Shown: piece after piece, positions 8,731 to 17,480 of the stretch
Numbering within the stretch: the stretch's first letter is position 1
Layout: each line of letters begins with the position of its first letter
NCBI RefSeq assembly: GCF_038397755.1
Contig: NZ_CP151637.1
Span: 2,480,001-2,544,000, forward strand
Reading direction: 5' to 3'
DNA from: Microbacterium sp. LWH7-1.2
GTDB taxonomy: Bacteria; Actinomycetota; Actinomycetes; Actinomycetales; Microbacteriaceae
DNA: 64,000 bases
The notes under the pieces: generated by a model
The model's input: only the letters and a program-made list of their open reading frames with translations
Databases searched by the model: none
Told to the model about the DNA's origin: nothing
Position numbers and translations under genes: made by a program

Positions 8731-9711
8731 TCAGCGACGGGAGCGGACGGCCGACCGAACTCTGCGGATGAGGCCAGTCCGACCGTCGAACACGTCGCTC
8801 ATCGTGACGCGGATCACGAACCATCCGGCGCTGGCCAGCGCCTCGTAGCGAGCGATGTCCTTCGCCCATTGCTCGGGATCGCGCAGATGGTGTTCGCCCT
8901 CGTACTCGAGGGCGATCCTCAGCTCGGGATACGCGAGGTCGACGACTCCGATGAGTCTCCCGATCGCGTCGAACACCGCCTGGTTCAAGAGCGGCTCGGG
9001 CAGCCCAGCATCGACGATGATGAGCCGGCACCTCGTCTCCATTCGCGATGCCGAACGAGTGCGCACACGAGGAAGCGCCTCCCTCAGTGCCCTGATGCCC
9101 ACCCTGCGCCCGGACCGTACCGCCGACTCGAGCTGATCAAGCGTGCCGAGCGGCTGCGGATCCTCCCAGAACATCGGCTCGCGGACGACTCCGTCCGCAA
9201 TTGCCACCAGGTCATAGTCGTCGCGCACGAGGGCCGCCAGCATCACCCACGTGAACGCGGGAGTGGTCAGCGGCACACCGTGGGTCACGTGGTCGACGAC
9301 CGCGACGCTCCGTTGCTTCACCTGGTGACCGAGGACTCCGTCGCGCCGCGGATGCCGCAGCGGGGCCCGCACCGCGACATCGAGCAGGCGAGGGCGACCG
9401 AACGCGTCCGTCAAGATGCGGGACGGGAGCGGCAGCCCCCACAGCACCGCAGCGGTCACGTGCGAGAAGAACTGATTCCCGGGCATCACCCGTGCATAGA
9501 GGAGGGCGTTCGCGCGAATGGCTGCGGCGGCCACCTCTGCCTTGGGCCGCTCTGCCGGCAGCCGAGCAAGCTCGTCGCACACCACGCGGAGCCCGCGGAA
9601 CGGGGTGTCGAGATCGAGAGCCCGCAGCCTCGACCTCGGCACACCGGCTGTTCGGGCGTCCGCGATCGTGAAGACCTTCCCGAGAACCTCCGGCAACGGC
9701 ATTCTGCGCAT
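8731..9711 (-). CDS. DUF559 / AbiEi-antitoxin-like protein
   Basis: A 326-residue protein of a type common in Microbacteriaceae. It has an AbiEi-like winged-helix N-terminus (from MRRMPLPEVLGKVFTI, with DARTAGVPRSRLRAL) and a C-terminal DUF559 (Vsr/PD-(D/E)XK-like) domain. In that domain DLAYPELRIALEYEGEHH carries the nuclease-like Asp and Glu residues and FVIRVTMSDVF closes the fold. A TTG 16 codons upstream could also start it; I prefer the ATG at 9711. No partner toxin gene is adjacent. It is flanked by three 59-bp palindromic elements, one after the gene and two before it, which suggests a relation between nuclease domain and repeats. Confidence 0.7.
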   Translation of the reverse strand: MRRMPLPEVLGKVFTIADARTAGVPRSRLRALDLDTPFRGLRVVCDELARLPAERPKAEVAAAAIRANALLYARVMPGNQFFSHVTAAVLWGLPLPSRILTDAFGRPRLLDVAVRAPLRHPRRDGVLGHQVKQRSVAVVDHVTHGVPLTTPAFTWVMLAALVRDDYDLVAIADGVVREPMFWEDPQPLGTLDQLESAVRSGRRVGIRALREALPRVRTRSASRMETRCRLIIVDAGLPEPLLNQAVFDAIGRLIGVVDLAYPELRIALEYEGEHHLRDPEQWAKDIARYEALASAGWFVIRVTMSDVFDGRTGLIRRVRSAVRSRR

Positions 9712-9814
9712 GTCGACCGATCCTGACCCCTGGGTCACTCGCGGCGGAACCCGGTCCAACCTTCTGTGGACGACAACTCCACCGCTCCGCCTGGGGAGGA
9801 ACCAGCGCTCGCCG

Positions 9815-9873
9815 CTCCGCAGTCGTCAAGGGTGGGACTCCAGGCCAGGAACGCGCCAATAGCGACTGCGGAA
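9815..9873. repeat. 59-bp palindromic element, copy 2 (5' side of the DUF559 gene)
   Basis: Begins CTCCGCAGTCG and ends GCGACTGCGGAA. It shares AAGGG(T/C)GGGAC and GGAACGCGCCAA with the next copy at the same internal offsets. Confidence 0.8.
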
Positions 9874-9919
9874 CGCAATATGCCGGGCCCACGCGTCCGC
9901 ACACGACGCCGCCGCGACG

Positions 9920-9978
9920 TTCCGCAGTCGAAAAGGGCGGGACCTGCCGGTCGGAACGCGCCAAGAGTGACTGCGGAG
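9920..9978. repeat. 59-bp palindromic element, copy 3
   Basis: Begins TTCCGCAGTCG and ends GTGACTGCGGAG. It has the same orientation and length as copy 2, separated from it by 46 bases. Confidence 0.8.
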
Positions 9979-10004
9979 CAAAGGGGCGAGCGAGCGCTCA
10001 GGCC

Positions 10005-10033
10005 GACGGATGCCGCGAGCCGCGGCATCCGTC
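10005..10033 (-). terminator. hairpin GACGGATGCCGCG/CGCGGCATCCGTC
   Basis: A perfect 13-bp stem with an AGC loop, ten bases after the stop of the lipoprotein gene that is read leftwards. Confidence 0.8.
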
Positions 10034-10043
10034 GATCGTGGGG

Positions 10044-10781
10044 TCAGTTGGGGTAGATCGGGATGCGGATGTTGTCGAACTCGCCGCCGGTGAGGATCGC
10101 GAAGGTCTCCGCGTCCTCGTCCTCCAGCCCGTTCACCGCGGTCACGACGCCGCGCGGGGCCATGTCCATCGTGCAGACCTGTTCGGCGGGCGGGGTGACG
10201 AAGGTCACCGTGACCTCGGTGACGCTCGTCGGCTCGGCGCTCTCGACCTGCGGCGCGCAGGAGGAGGAGCCCCACGACAGGATCACGAACTGGCCGTCGA
10301 CATCGGTCCATCCCGCGCTGGGCATGTAGTCCGTCTCGCCGCCGACCGCGAGGCCCGCGACGCCCTCGAGATCGGTGTCGCCGTGCCAGCCGTCACCGGT
10401 CACCTCGATCTGCACGCCGTTGACGGGGTCGACGTCGGCAGGCGTGCCCACGAGGGTCACCCGCGGAACGAGGTCGGCCGTGCAGGCCTCATCGCCCTCG
10501 GCATCGACGAGGGTGACCATCATGACGCCGTCATCGTAGGTGGCCTCCTCGGCGACCGGGATGCACGTCGAGCTGCCCTGCGTGACGATGCCGATCATGC
10601 GGCCGCCGTCGAGCCAGGCCGCGCCGACCTCCTGCTCGTTGCTGCTGTCGTCGTCGTCACCGGTCGCGGCCGTCGTCGGGGTGGCGCCGCCGCTGCCGGC
10701 GGGCATCGCGCAGGCGGTCAGGCCTGCGGCGAGGAGCGCCAGGCCGAGCCCGGCGAGCAGTGAACGGGAGCGAACGGGCAT
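10044..10781 (-). CDS. putative lipoprotein of unknown function
   Basis: A 245-residue protein starting at the ATG at 10781, with AGGAGG seven to eight bases upstream. MPVRSRSLLAGLGLALLAAG is a signal peptide ending in the lipobox LTAC, so the mature protein is lipid-anchored outside the membrane. After a Gly/Thr-rich linker there are two beta-rich halves containing several Cys residues (SSTCIP, EACTADLVPRV, SSSCAPQV, QVCTMDMAPRG). The halves look like an internal duplication with one probable disulphide each. I do not recognise a function. Confidence 0.7.
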   Translation of the reverse strand: MPVRSRSLLAGLGLALLAAGLTACAMPAGSGGATPTTAATGDDDDSSNEQEVGAAWLDGGRMIGIVTQGSSTCIPVAEEATYDDGVMMVTLVDAEGDEACTADLVPRVTLVGTPADVDPVNGVQIEVTGDGWHGDTDLEGVAGLAVGGETDYMPSAGWTDVDGQFVILSWGSSSCAPQVESAEPTSVTEVTVTFVTPPAEQVCTMDMAPRGVVTAVNGLEDEDAETFAILTGGEFDNIRIPIYPN

Positions 10782-10907
10782 GCGAGGCCTCCTGGAGTTC
10801 CGCGGACGCCATCCCCCGCGGCATCCGTCACCCATATCGTGTCGCAAAACGGCCCGGAATCTCAGTGCTCCGGTCACGTCAAGGTCACGATCCGCCGGGA
10901 GAACGCC

Positions 10908-12374
10908 TTACTGCAGCGCAGACGTGAGACGCGCGAGATTGTCGAGCACCGTTGAGCGCAGCGGCTGCTTCTCCCACTCCTCGAGCGTGAGCTCGCTCGA
11001 GAGCGATCGGTACATGTCTTCCACCGCGCGCATCTGGCGCACGAACTCCTCACCGCGCACGAGCACGGAGATCTCCATGTTGAGACCGAACGAGCGCATG
11101 TCCATGTTGCTCGAGCCCATGATCGCGACCTCGTCGTCGATCGAGAGGCTCTTCGTGTGCAGGATGAACGGCTTCTTGTACATCCAGATCTTCACGCCCG
11201 CGCGCAGCAGCGCTTCGTAGTAACTGCGCTGCGCGTGGTACACGATCGCCTGGTCGCCCTCCTCCGACACGAACAGCTCGACATGGATGCCGCGCTGGCA
11301 TGCCGTCGTGATCGCGAGCAGCATCGCCTCGTCGGGCACGAAGTACGGGCTCACCACGATGATCTTGCGCTGCGCCGCGTAGAGGAGCCCGGCGAAGAGC
11401 TTGAGGTTGTTCTGGAACTCGAACCCGGGTCCCGACGGCACGATCTGGCAGTCGAGGTCGCCGGGCCCGCTGCGCACATCGAAGAGGTCGATCTGATCGG
11501 TGAGCACCTCGTCGGTCTCGCTGTACCAGTCGCTCAGGAAGACGGCATTGACGGATGCCACGACCGGGCCCTCGATGCGCGCCATGAGGTCGACCCAGTG
11601 CAGGCCGCGCTTGATGTTCTTGCGCAGGTTGTACGTCGAGTCGGTGACGTTCTGCGACCCGGTGAAGGCGACGCGGCCGTCGACCACGAGGAGCTTGCGG
11701 TGGTTGCGCAGGTCGGGCCGCTGGTACTTGCCGCGCAGCGGCTGCACCGGAAGCATGAGGTGCCACTGCGCGCCCATCGCGGTCAGGCGCTTGAGGGTGC
11801 GCTTGTAGAACGGCTTTCCGCGGTTCGCCCAGTGATCGAGCAGCACGCGCACGGTCACGCCGCGCGCCGCCACCTCTTCGAGAGCACGGAAGAAGTTGTC
11901 GGTCGCGGCATCCGCCTGGAGGATGTAGAACTCGACGTGCACGAACCGCTCGGCTTCGCGGATGGCGTCGGCCATCGCATCCAGGCTCTGCTGGTAGTCG
12001 GGGATCAGGTGCGCGGCGTTGTCGCCGGCCAGCGGCATCGCGCCGAGATTGCGGTTGAGCGTGACGAGCGACGTGAACCAGCTCGGCGCGTGCGGGCGCA
12101 GCGTGCCGAAGTCCAGCGACGCGCTCGTGTCGTGGATGTAGTCGTTGATGCGCTCCTGCTTGCGGCGGCGCTTGCGCGGAAGCCGGGGGTTTCCGATCAG
12201 CAGGAACAGGAACACCCCGATGATAGGGATGAAGTAGATCGCCAGCAGCCACGCCATCGCCGCGGTAGGGCGGCGATTGCGCGGAACCACGATGATCGCC
12301 GTGACACGGATGACGATGTCGAGGATGAAGACGAGCACCACCCACCACGTCGCGTCGAACGTGATGGTGATCAT
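10908..12374 (-). CDS. cls: cardiolipin synthase (phospholipase D superfamily)
   Basis: A 488-residue membrane enzyme that joins phosphatidylglycerol units into cardiolipin. Two N-terminal helices (about residues 8-28 and 38-60) are followed by two PLD domains. Their HKD motifs are NHRKLLVVDGRVAFTGSQN and LHTKSLSIDDEVAIMGSSN. The protein ends shortly after MRSFGLNMEISVLV and a conserved C-terminal tail. I use the ATG at 12374, preceded by GAGAGG at about nine bases; a start at 12443 would add a 23-residue extension without hydrophobic character. No operon partner is seen. Confidence 0.92.
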   Translation of the reverse strand: MITITFDATWWVVLVFILDIVIRVTAIIVVPRNRRPTAAMAWLLAIYFIPIIGVFLFLLIGNPRLPRKRRRKQERINDYIHDTSASLDFGTLRPHAPSWFTSLVTLNRNLGAMPLAGDNAAHLIPDYQQSLDAMADAIREAERFVHVEFYILQADAATDNFFRALEEVAARGVTVRVLLDHWANRGKPFYKRTLKRLTAMGAQWHLMLPVQPLRGKYQRPDLRNHRKLLVVDGRVAFTGSQNVTDSTYNLRKNIKRGLHWVDLMARIEGPVVASVNAVFLSDWYSETDEVLTDQIDLFDVRSGPGDLDCQIVPSGPGFEFQNNLKLFAGLLYAAQRKIIVVSPYFVPDEAMLLAITTACQRGIHVELFVSEEGDQAIVYHAQRSYYEALLRAGVKIWMYKKPFILHTKSLSIDDEVAIMGSSNMDMRSFGLNMEISVLVRGEEFVRQMRAVEDMYRSLSSELTLEEWEKQPLRSTVLDNLARLTSALQ

Positions 12375-12538
12375 CGAGCGGCGCCTCTCCCCGGTCGTCG
12401 GGCGGATCCGCCCGACGGACGCGCCGATCGAGCGTGAGCCCACACTATCGGGGGCGGCGGACGCGGCCCCGCATCCGGGAGCGGTCGGTGCGGCCGCACG
12501 CCCTCCGGTGCGGCGTCAGCCTCTGATGCCTGTGGCGA

Positions 12539-12733
12539 TCAGGCGTCGGTGGAGGCGGTGCCGGGCGCCACCGGCGGCAGCCCGCGCTTGGCGCGCTCCT
12601 CGGCCTCGATCTTCGCGTACACGCGGCGCTCGGTGCGGTCCGCACGGACGATGCTGCGCAGCACGAAGAAGAAGATCAGCGACACGAGGACAGTCGGCAA
12701 CAGCGTCCAGAGCGCCGCGACCCAGTAATCCAT
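12539..12733 (-). CDS. small single-pass membrane protein
   Basis: A 64-residue protein with one transmembrane helix at about residues 5-27 (WVAALWTLLPTVLVSLIFFF) and a charged, probably coiled cytoplasmic tail (RADRTERRVYAKIEAEERAKRG). The start MDYWVAAL is the only Met in a sensible place, although the Shine-Dalgarno is poor. Similar tiny lysyl-rich membrane proteins are frequent in Microbacteriaceae. The function is unknown. Confidence 0.6.
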   Translation of the reverse strand: MDYWVAALWTLLPTVLVSLIFFFVLRSIVRADRTERRVYAKIEAEERAKRGLPPVAPGTASTDA

Positions 12734-12904
12734 GCCTTCAAGGATACGCCGTGCCGGTATCGCCTCCTCCCCAGCGGTCTCGCCGGACCTCTGACCGCGG
12801 GTTCGTCCCGCGCCGCTTCCTCCCCAGGGCCCCCGTTCACACCCAGCCGATGCGATGTCTGTGGAGACTGCGGCGGAGGGCTCGGCCGCCACGACACTCA
12901 TCCC

Positions 12905-14215
12905 ATGACCCCCACCGTCGTGAAAGCCGCGGATGCCGCACAGTTCCTCTCCTTCGTCCCCCGCATGCTCGGCTACCACCCGACGCAGAGCCTCGTCGTG
13001 ATCCCGTTCCACGGCGCCCGCAGCCTCGGCGTGATGCGGTTCGATCTCCCCGGCGGCGACCGCGACGCCGTCGACCGGATCGCCGCAACGGTCACCGGCA
13101 TGGTGTGCCGGCTCGCCGAGGCCGACGCGGTAGCCGCGATCGCGTACACGGGCGCAAGGTTCTCAGAAGAGGGACGGATGCCGCATCGCGACCTCCTCGC
13201 CGCGCTCGAGCGCCGCGCCGATGCGTGCGGCCTGCGCGTCACCGATCTGCTGTGCGCCGCGGCGGACGGGTGGGGATCGTTCCTCGACGCCGAGTGTCCC
13301 GCCGCGGGCAGGCCGCTCGGCGACCTGGAATGGATGGGCTCGGGAGACATCCCGGAGCCCGACGGCGATCAGGCGACCGGCGCCGAACTGCCGGCGTGCT
13401 CGGCCGAGGAGCGGGAGCGGGTCGCGAAGGCGATGAACGCGCTCGACACCGCGGTCGCGGTGCTGTGCGGACCGCCCGCGGAAGGCGGCACCGCGTCCCG
13501 CGCCGCGCGGTCGGCTCGGACCGCCGCCGCGTGCGACGACTCGGTCGAGGGCTCCGCGCGAGCGACTGTCGCCGCGGACGGCGGATGGCCCGGCGAACCC
13601 GCGAGCGACCTCGGCCCCGTTCCCGCGCCGGTGTCGGGCGCGGCGGAGGACGAGGCATCCGTCACCGACGACGAGGCGCGGGTCGACCCGCAGGCGCTCG
13701 CCGCGGTGTGCCGGTTCGACGATCTGCCCGGGTTCTTCGAGGACGCCCTGGCGCGACCGCTCGACACGGCGGACGCGTACGACGTCGCCGCCCTCGTGTG
13801 GTGCCTCGCGCGCCCGTCGCTGCGAGATGTCGCCCTCGTGCAGTGGAGCGGCAACCTCGCCCAGGGCGACGAGGCCTTCGACGCGCAGCTGCGGTGGGAA
13901 TCGGGCGAGGACTACCCGGCGCATCTCGCGATGCGCATGTGGGGCGAGGGCGACCGGCCAGAGGTGTCGCGCCTCGAATCCGCGCTCGAGCTGGCGCGGT
14001 ATTCGGCCACCGTCGCGCCCCGCGACGCGCGGCCGGGGCCGCTCGCGATGTGCGCGTGGCTGTCGTGGGCTCTCGGCCGCTCGACACACGCAGCCGCCTA
14101 CGCCGACCGGGCGTGCGAGATCGAGCCCGAGCATGGGCTGTCGCAGATCGTGCTCTCGTTCGTGAACGCGGGGCACCTGCCCGACTGGGCCTTCCAGCGC
14201 ACGGACGCGCGGTGA
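12905..14215 (+). CDS. DUF4192 family protein
   Basis: A 436-residue cytoplasmic protein. The N-terminal block (FLSFVPRMLGYHPTQSLVVIPF and LGVMRFDLP) and the C-terminal block (HAAAYADRACEIEPEHGLSQIVLSFV) are the conserved parts of DUF4192. The middle (about 190-250) is an Ala/Gly/Asp-rich variable insert. The family is widespread in actinobacteria and has no established role that I know. The gene is transcribed convergently with lysS, with only 29 bases between the stops. Confidence 0.85.
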   Translation: MTPTVVKAADAAQFLSFVPRMLGYHPTQSLVVIPFHGARSLGVMRFDLPGGDRDAVDRIAATVTGMVCRLAEADAVAAIAYTGARFSEEGRMPHRDLLAALERRADACGLRVTDLLCAAADGWGSFLDAECPAAGRPLGDLEWMGSGDIPEPDGDQATGAELPACSAEERERVAKAMNALDTAVAVLCGPPAEGGTASRAARSARTAAACDDSVEGSARATVAADGGWPGEPASDLGPVPAPVSGAAEDEASVTDDEARVDPQALAAVCRFDDLPGFFEDALARPLDTADAYDVAALVWCLARPSLRDVALVQWSGNLAQGDEAFDAQLRWESGEDYPAHLAMRMWGEGDRPEVSRLESALELARYSATVAPRDARPGPLAMCAWLSWALGRSTHAAAYADRACEIEPEHGLSQIVLSFVNAGHLPDWAFQRTDAR

Positions 14216-14244
14216 TCCGCGTGCGGATCGATCCCGCCGGCGGA

Positions 14245-15768
14245 CTACTTGACGAGCGGGAAGAGGATCGTCTCGCGGATGCCGAGCCCGGTCACCGCCA
14301 TGAGCAGACGGTCGATGCCCATCCCCATGCCGCCGGTGGGCGGCATGCCGTGCTCGAGCGCGCGCAAGAACTCCTCGTCGATGCGCATCGCCTCGAGGTC
14401 GCCCTTGGCGGCGAGCTTCGCCTGCTCGACGAAGCGTTCGCGCTGGATCACCGGATCGACGAGTTCGGAGTAGCCGGTCGCGAGCTCGAAGCCGCGCACG
14501 TACAGGTCCCACTTCTCCACGACGCCGGCGATCGAACGGTGCTCGCGCACCAGCGGGCTCGTGTCGACCGGGAAGTCCATCACGAAGGTCGGGCGCACGA
14601 GGCCCGGCTTCACGAAGTGCTCCCACAGCTCCTCGACGAGCTTGCCGTGGATCGCGTGCGGCGGCAGGTCGACCCCCTCGGCCTCGGCGAGCGCGACAAG
14701 GTCCTCGAACGGCGTCTCGGGCGTGATCTCGCGGCCGGCCGCCTCCGACAGCGACTCGTACATCGACAGGCGTTCCCACTGGCCGCCCAGGTCGTACTCG
14801 GTGCCGTCCGCCCAGGTCACCGTGGTCGAACCCGAGATCGCGATCGCCGCGTTCTGGATCAGCTCCTGCGTGAGGTCGGCGATGCCGTTGTAGTCGCTGT
14901 ACGCCTGGTAGGCCTCGAGCATCGCGAACTCCGGGCTGTGCGTCGAGTCGGCGCCCTCATTGCGGAAGTTGCGGTTGATCTCGAACACCCGGTCGATGCC
15001 GCCCACGACGGCGCGCTTGAGGAACAGCTCCGGCGCGATGCGCAGATACAGGTCGGTGTCGAACGCATTGGAGTTCGTGATGAACGGCCGCGCGGAGGCG
15101 CCGCCGTGCTGCACCTGGAGCATCGGGGTCTCGACCTCGATGAAGTCGTGGGACGCGAACGTCTGCCGCAGGCTCGCGTTGACCTTCGCGCGGGCGACGA
15201 CCGTCTCGCGGGCCCGGTCGCGCACGATGAGGTCCAGGAAGCGGCTGCGGACGCGGCTCTCCTCGCTGAGCTCGGAATGCAGGTTCGGCAGCGGCAGCAC
15301 TGCTTTCGACGCGATGCTCCACTCGGACACCATGATGGACAGCTCGCCGCGCCGGCTCGAGATGACCTCGCCCGACACGAAGACGTGGTCCCCGAGGTCG
15401 ACGAGCTCCTTCCAGGCCTGGAGCGACTCGTCGCCGACGGCCGCGAGCGACACCATCGCCTGGATGCGGCTGCCGTCGCCCGACTGCAGCGAGGCGAAGC
15501 AGAGCTTGCCGGTGTTGCGGCTGAAGACGACGCGGCCTGCGACCGCCGCGGTGACGCCGCTCTCGGCGCCCGCCTCGAGGTCGGCGAAGCGCTCACGCAG
15601 CGCCGGGATCGTGTCGGTGATCGGCACGCTGACCGGATACGCCCCGCCCGCGGCATCCGTCCGCTCCGCGATCAGACGCTCGCGCTTCGCCAGTCGCACG
15701 GCCTTCTGCTCGAAGACTTCCTCTTCGGTCGGCTCGGCGGTCTCGGCGGGCGAGGTCGTGTCGGTCAC
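14245..15768 (-). CDS. lysS: lysine--tRNA ligase, class II
   Basis: A 507-residue class II synthetase that charges tRNA-Lys. An N-terminal OB-fold domain (about 60-180; VAGRVVFSRNTGKLCFA) is followed by the catalytic core. Motif 2 is seen in FEINRNFRNEGADSTHSPEF and motif 3 in GMGMGIDRLLMAVTG. The protein reaches LFPLVK at the very end, as usual. A 25-residue acidic Thr/Glu-rich leader precedes the conserved part. It is monocistronic here, divergent from the MFS gene. Confidence 0.96.
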   Translation of the reverse strand: MTDTTSPAETAEPTEEEVFEQKAVRLAKRERLIAERTDAAGGAYPVSVPITDTIPALRERFADLEAGAESGVTAAVAGRVVFSRNTGKLCFASLQSGDGSRIQAMVSLAAVGDESLQAWKELVDLGDHVFVSGEVISSRRGELSIMVSEWSIASKAVLPLPNLHSELSEESRVRSRFLDLIVRDRARETVVARAKVNASLRQTFASHDFIEVETPMLQVQHGGASARPFITNSNAFDTDLYLRIAPELFLKRAVVGGIDRVFEINRNFRNEGADSTHSPEFAMLEAYQAYSDYNGIADLTQELIQNAAIAISGSTTVTWADGTEYDLGGQWERLSMYESLSEAAGREITPETPFEDLVALAEAEGVDLPPHAIHGKLVEELWEHFVKPGLVRPTFVMDFPVDTSPLVREHRSIAGVVEKWDLYVRGFELATGYSELVDPVIQRERFVEQAKLAAKGDLEAMRIDEEFLRALEHGMPPTGGMGMGIDRLLMAVTGLGIRETILFPLVK

Positions 15769-15895
15769 GGGGTGTGCTCCTCGGTGGGGGTTCTCCGCAG
15801 AACGCGGACCCCTGAGTCTACCGAGGTGCTCCAGGGCGCGAGTAAGGTCGGGGACGGCTCATCGAACGCCCACCTCGACACGATCGGACGACGCG

Positions 15896-17125
15896 ATGTC
15901 GCAAACTCGTCGCACGATGTCGGATCTCGCCGGGTTCTGGGTCGTCGCCGCCGCCTTCACGACCGTCACCGCCTACGCCACGGTGCCCACGCCGCTGTAT
16001 CCGCTCTACCAGGCGGCCGACGACTTCCCCGTTCCGGTCGTGACCTTCATCTTCGCCGCGTTCGCGGTCGGAGTCGTCGTCAGCCTGTTCCTGATCGGTC
16101 ACATCAGCGACTGGGCAGGACGGCGCCGGATGGCCGTGATCGCGGTCCTCGTATCTGCGCTCGCGGCAGTCGTCTTCACCGTCTGGAACTCGGTTCCCGG
16201 CCTCATCGCCGCGCGATTCGTCGACGGGGTCAGCGTCGGCATGCTCAGCGCCGCGGCGACGGCTCATCTCGCCGAACTGCGCTTGAAGGCGCGCCCCGCG
16301 GAGACGCCGGTCGTCGCAGCGTCGGTGGCCGGAGCAGCCAATCTCGGCGGGCTCGCGCTCGGACCACTCCTGGGCGGCCTGTTCGCCGAGTTCGCTCCCG
16401 ACCCGCTGGAGCTGCCGCACCTCGTGTTCCTGGTCCTCTTCGTCGCGGCCGCGCTCGCGCTGCGCGCCGTGCCCGAGACCGTCGACACCTCGGCGCCGCA
16501 CACGGCCTATCGCCCACAGCGGCTGGCACTCCCTGCCGGGTCCGGCGCGGCCTTCGCCGCGGCGAGCACCGGCGCGGCGGCCTCGTTCGCGCTCTTCGCG
16601 CTGTTCACGTCGCTGGCTCCGACCTTCCTTCACGACACCTTCCAGGTCTCCGATCACCTGGTGGACGGTGCGACCGTCTTCGCCGTCTTCGGCGCCGCGA
16701 CGGTCGCGCAGGTGCTTCTGGTCCGCGTCGCGCAGCGGGCGCAGCTTCTCATCGCGATCCTGTGCTTCGCGGCGGGTCTCCTGTCCATCGCCGCGGGCGC
16801 ACTGATCCCCGCTCTCGCGCTCTTCATCGCGGGCGGCATCGTCGCCGGCGCCGGCGCCGGCATCATGTTCCGCTCGGCGCTCGCCGCGGCGAGCGCGCTC
16901 GCGGCACCCGATCGCCGAGGCGAGACTCTCGCGCTGCTCTTCCTCATCGCTTACGGGGGCCTTGTCGCACCGGTGCTCCTCGTGGGTCTCGCCCTTCCCT
17001 TTGTGGGCGAGACGGCCGTGCTGCTCGTCTTCTCGGCCGTCGTCCTCGCTGCGACGCTCGGCGCGGGTATCGCGATGCGGCGCCACTCGCTCCAGGCGGC
17101 CGCGCAGGACGACCCGGCAGGCTGA
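15896..17125 (+). CDS. MFS transporter
   Basis: A 409-residue transporter with about twelve membrane helices. The loop 2-3 motif HISDWAGRRRM is the MFS signature GxxxDRxGRR, and FVDGVSVGM together with GPLLGGLFAEFAP marks helices 4-5. The ATG at 15896 is the first plausible start; MSDLAG at 15917 is an alternative. It is probably a drug or metabolite exporter; the substrate cannot be read. It lies divergent from lysS and convergent with the broken metallo-hydrolase gene. Confidence 0.85.
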   Translation: MSQTRRTMSDLAGFWVVAAAFTTVTAYATVPTPLYPLYQAADDFPVPVVTFIFAAFAVGVVVSLFLIGHISDWAGRRRMAVIAVLVSALAAVVFTVWNSVPGLIAARFVDGVSVGMLSAAATAHLAELRLKARPAETPVVAASVAGAANLGGLALGPLLGGLFAEFAPDPLELPHLVFLVLFVAAALALRAVPETVDTSAPHTAYRPQRLALPAGSGAAFAAASTGAAASFALFALFTSLAPTFLHDTFQVSDHLVDGATVFAVFGAATVAQVLLVRVAQRAQLLIAILCFAAGLLSIAAGALIPALALFIAGGIVAGAGAGIMFRSALAAASALAAPDRRGETLALLFLIAYGGLVAPVLLVGLALPFVGETAVLLVFSAVVLAATLGAGIAMRRHSLQAAAQDDPAG

Positions 17126-17153
17126 GCCGGGCTCGACGCGAGTCGGATCGATC

Positions 17154-17453
17154 TCAGCCGAGCTCGATCGGCACGCCCAGCGGTGCCCAGCGCACCCGTT
17201 CCCGCACGTGTCCCGGAGCAGCGTCGAAGACCGCCGCGGCGGCCTCCTCCTGCTGGGAGAAGTGGCTCAGCAGCACCACGTCGACCGGGCCGATCTCCTC
17301 CAGCGCGATCGCGGGATCGGTGGTCTTGCGCGACGACGTCCCCGCTGCGAAGGAATATGTCCGCCCCGGCGGGTCGAATGTGGGTTCCGTGAGGATCCGC
17401 CACCCTTCCCATTCGACGAGGGCGGTCGGACCGCCTATCCGTGTGACGCGCAT
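17154..17453 (-). pseudogene. MBL-fold metallohydrolase remnant with internal in-frame deletion
   Basis: A 99-residue frame that keeps both ends of an UlaG-like metallo-beta-lactamase-fold protein but not its middle. The start (MRVTRIGGPTALVEWEGWRI, TEPTFDPPG, SSRKTTDPAIALEEIGPVDVVLLSH) is typical of the N-terminus. The rest (SHF...VFDAAPGHVRERVRWAPLGVPIEL) is typical of the C-terminus. The join falls at Ser-His, which occurs both in the N-terminal LLSHDHH motif and in the C-terminal WSHF motif. The metal-binding HxHxDH is therefore gone and about 110-130 residues are missing. It should be inactive as a hydrolase. The length estimate is from memory of the family. Confidence 0.75.
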
Positions 17454-17480
17454 GTCGCCCTCCCCGCCCGCCGACCCGGG

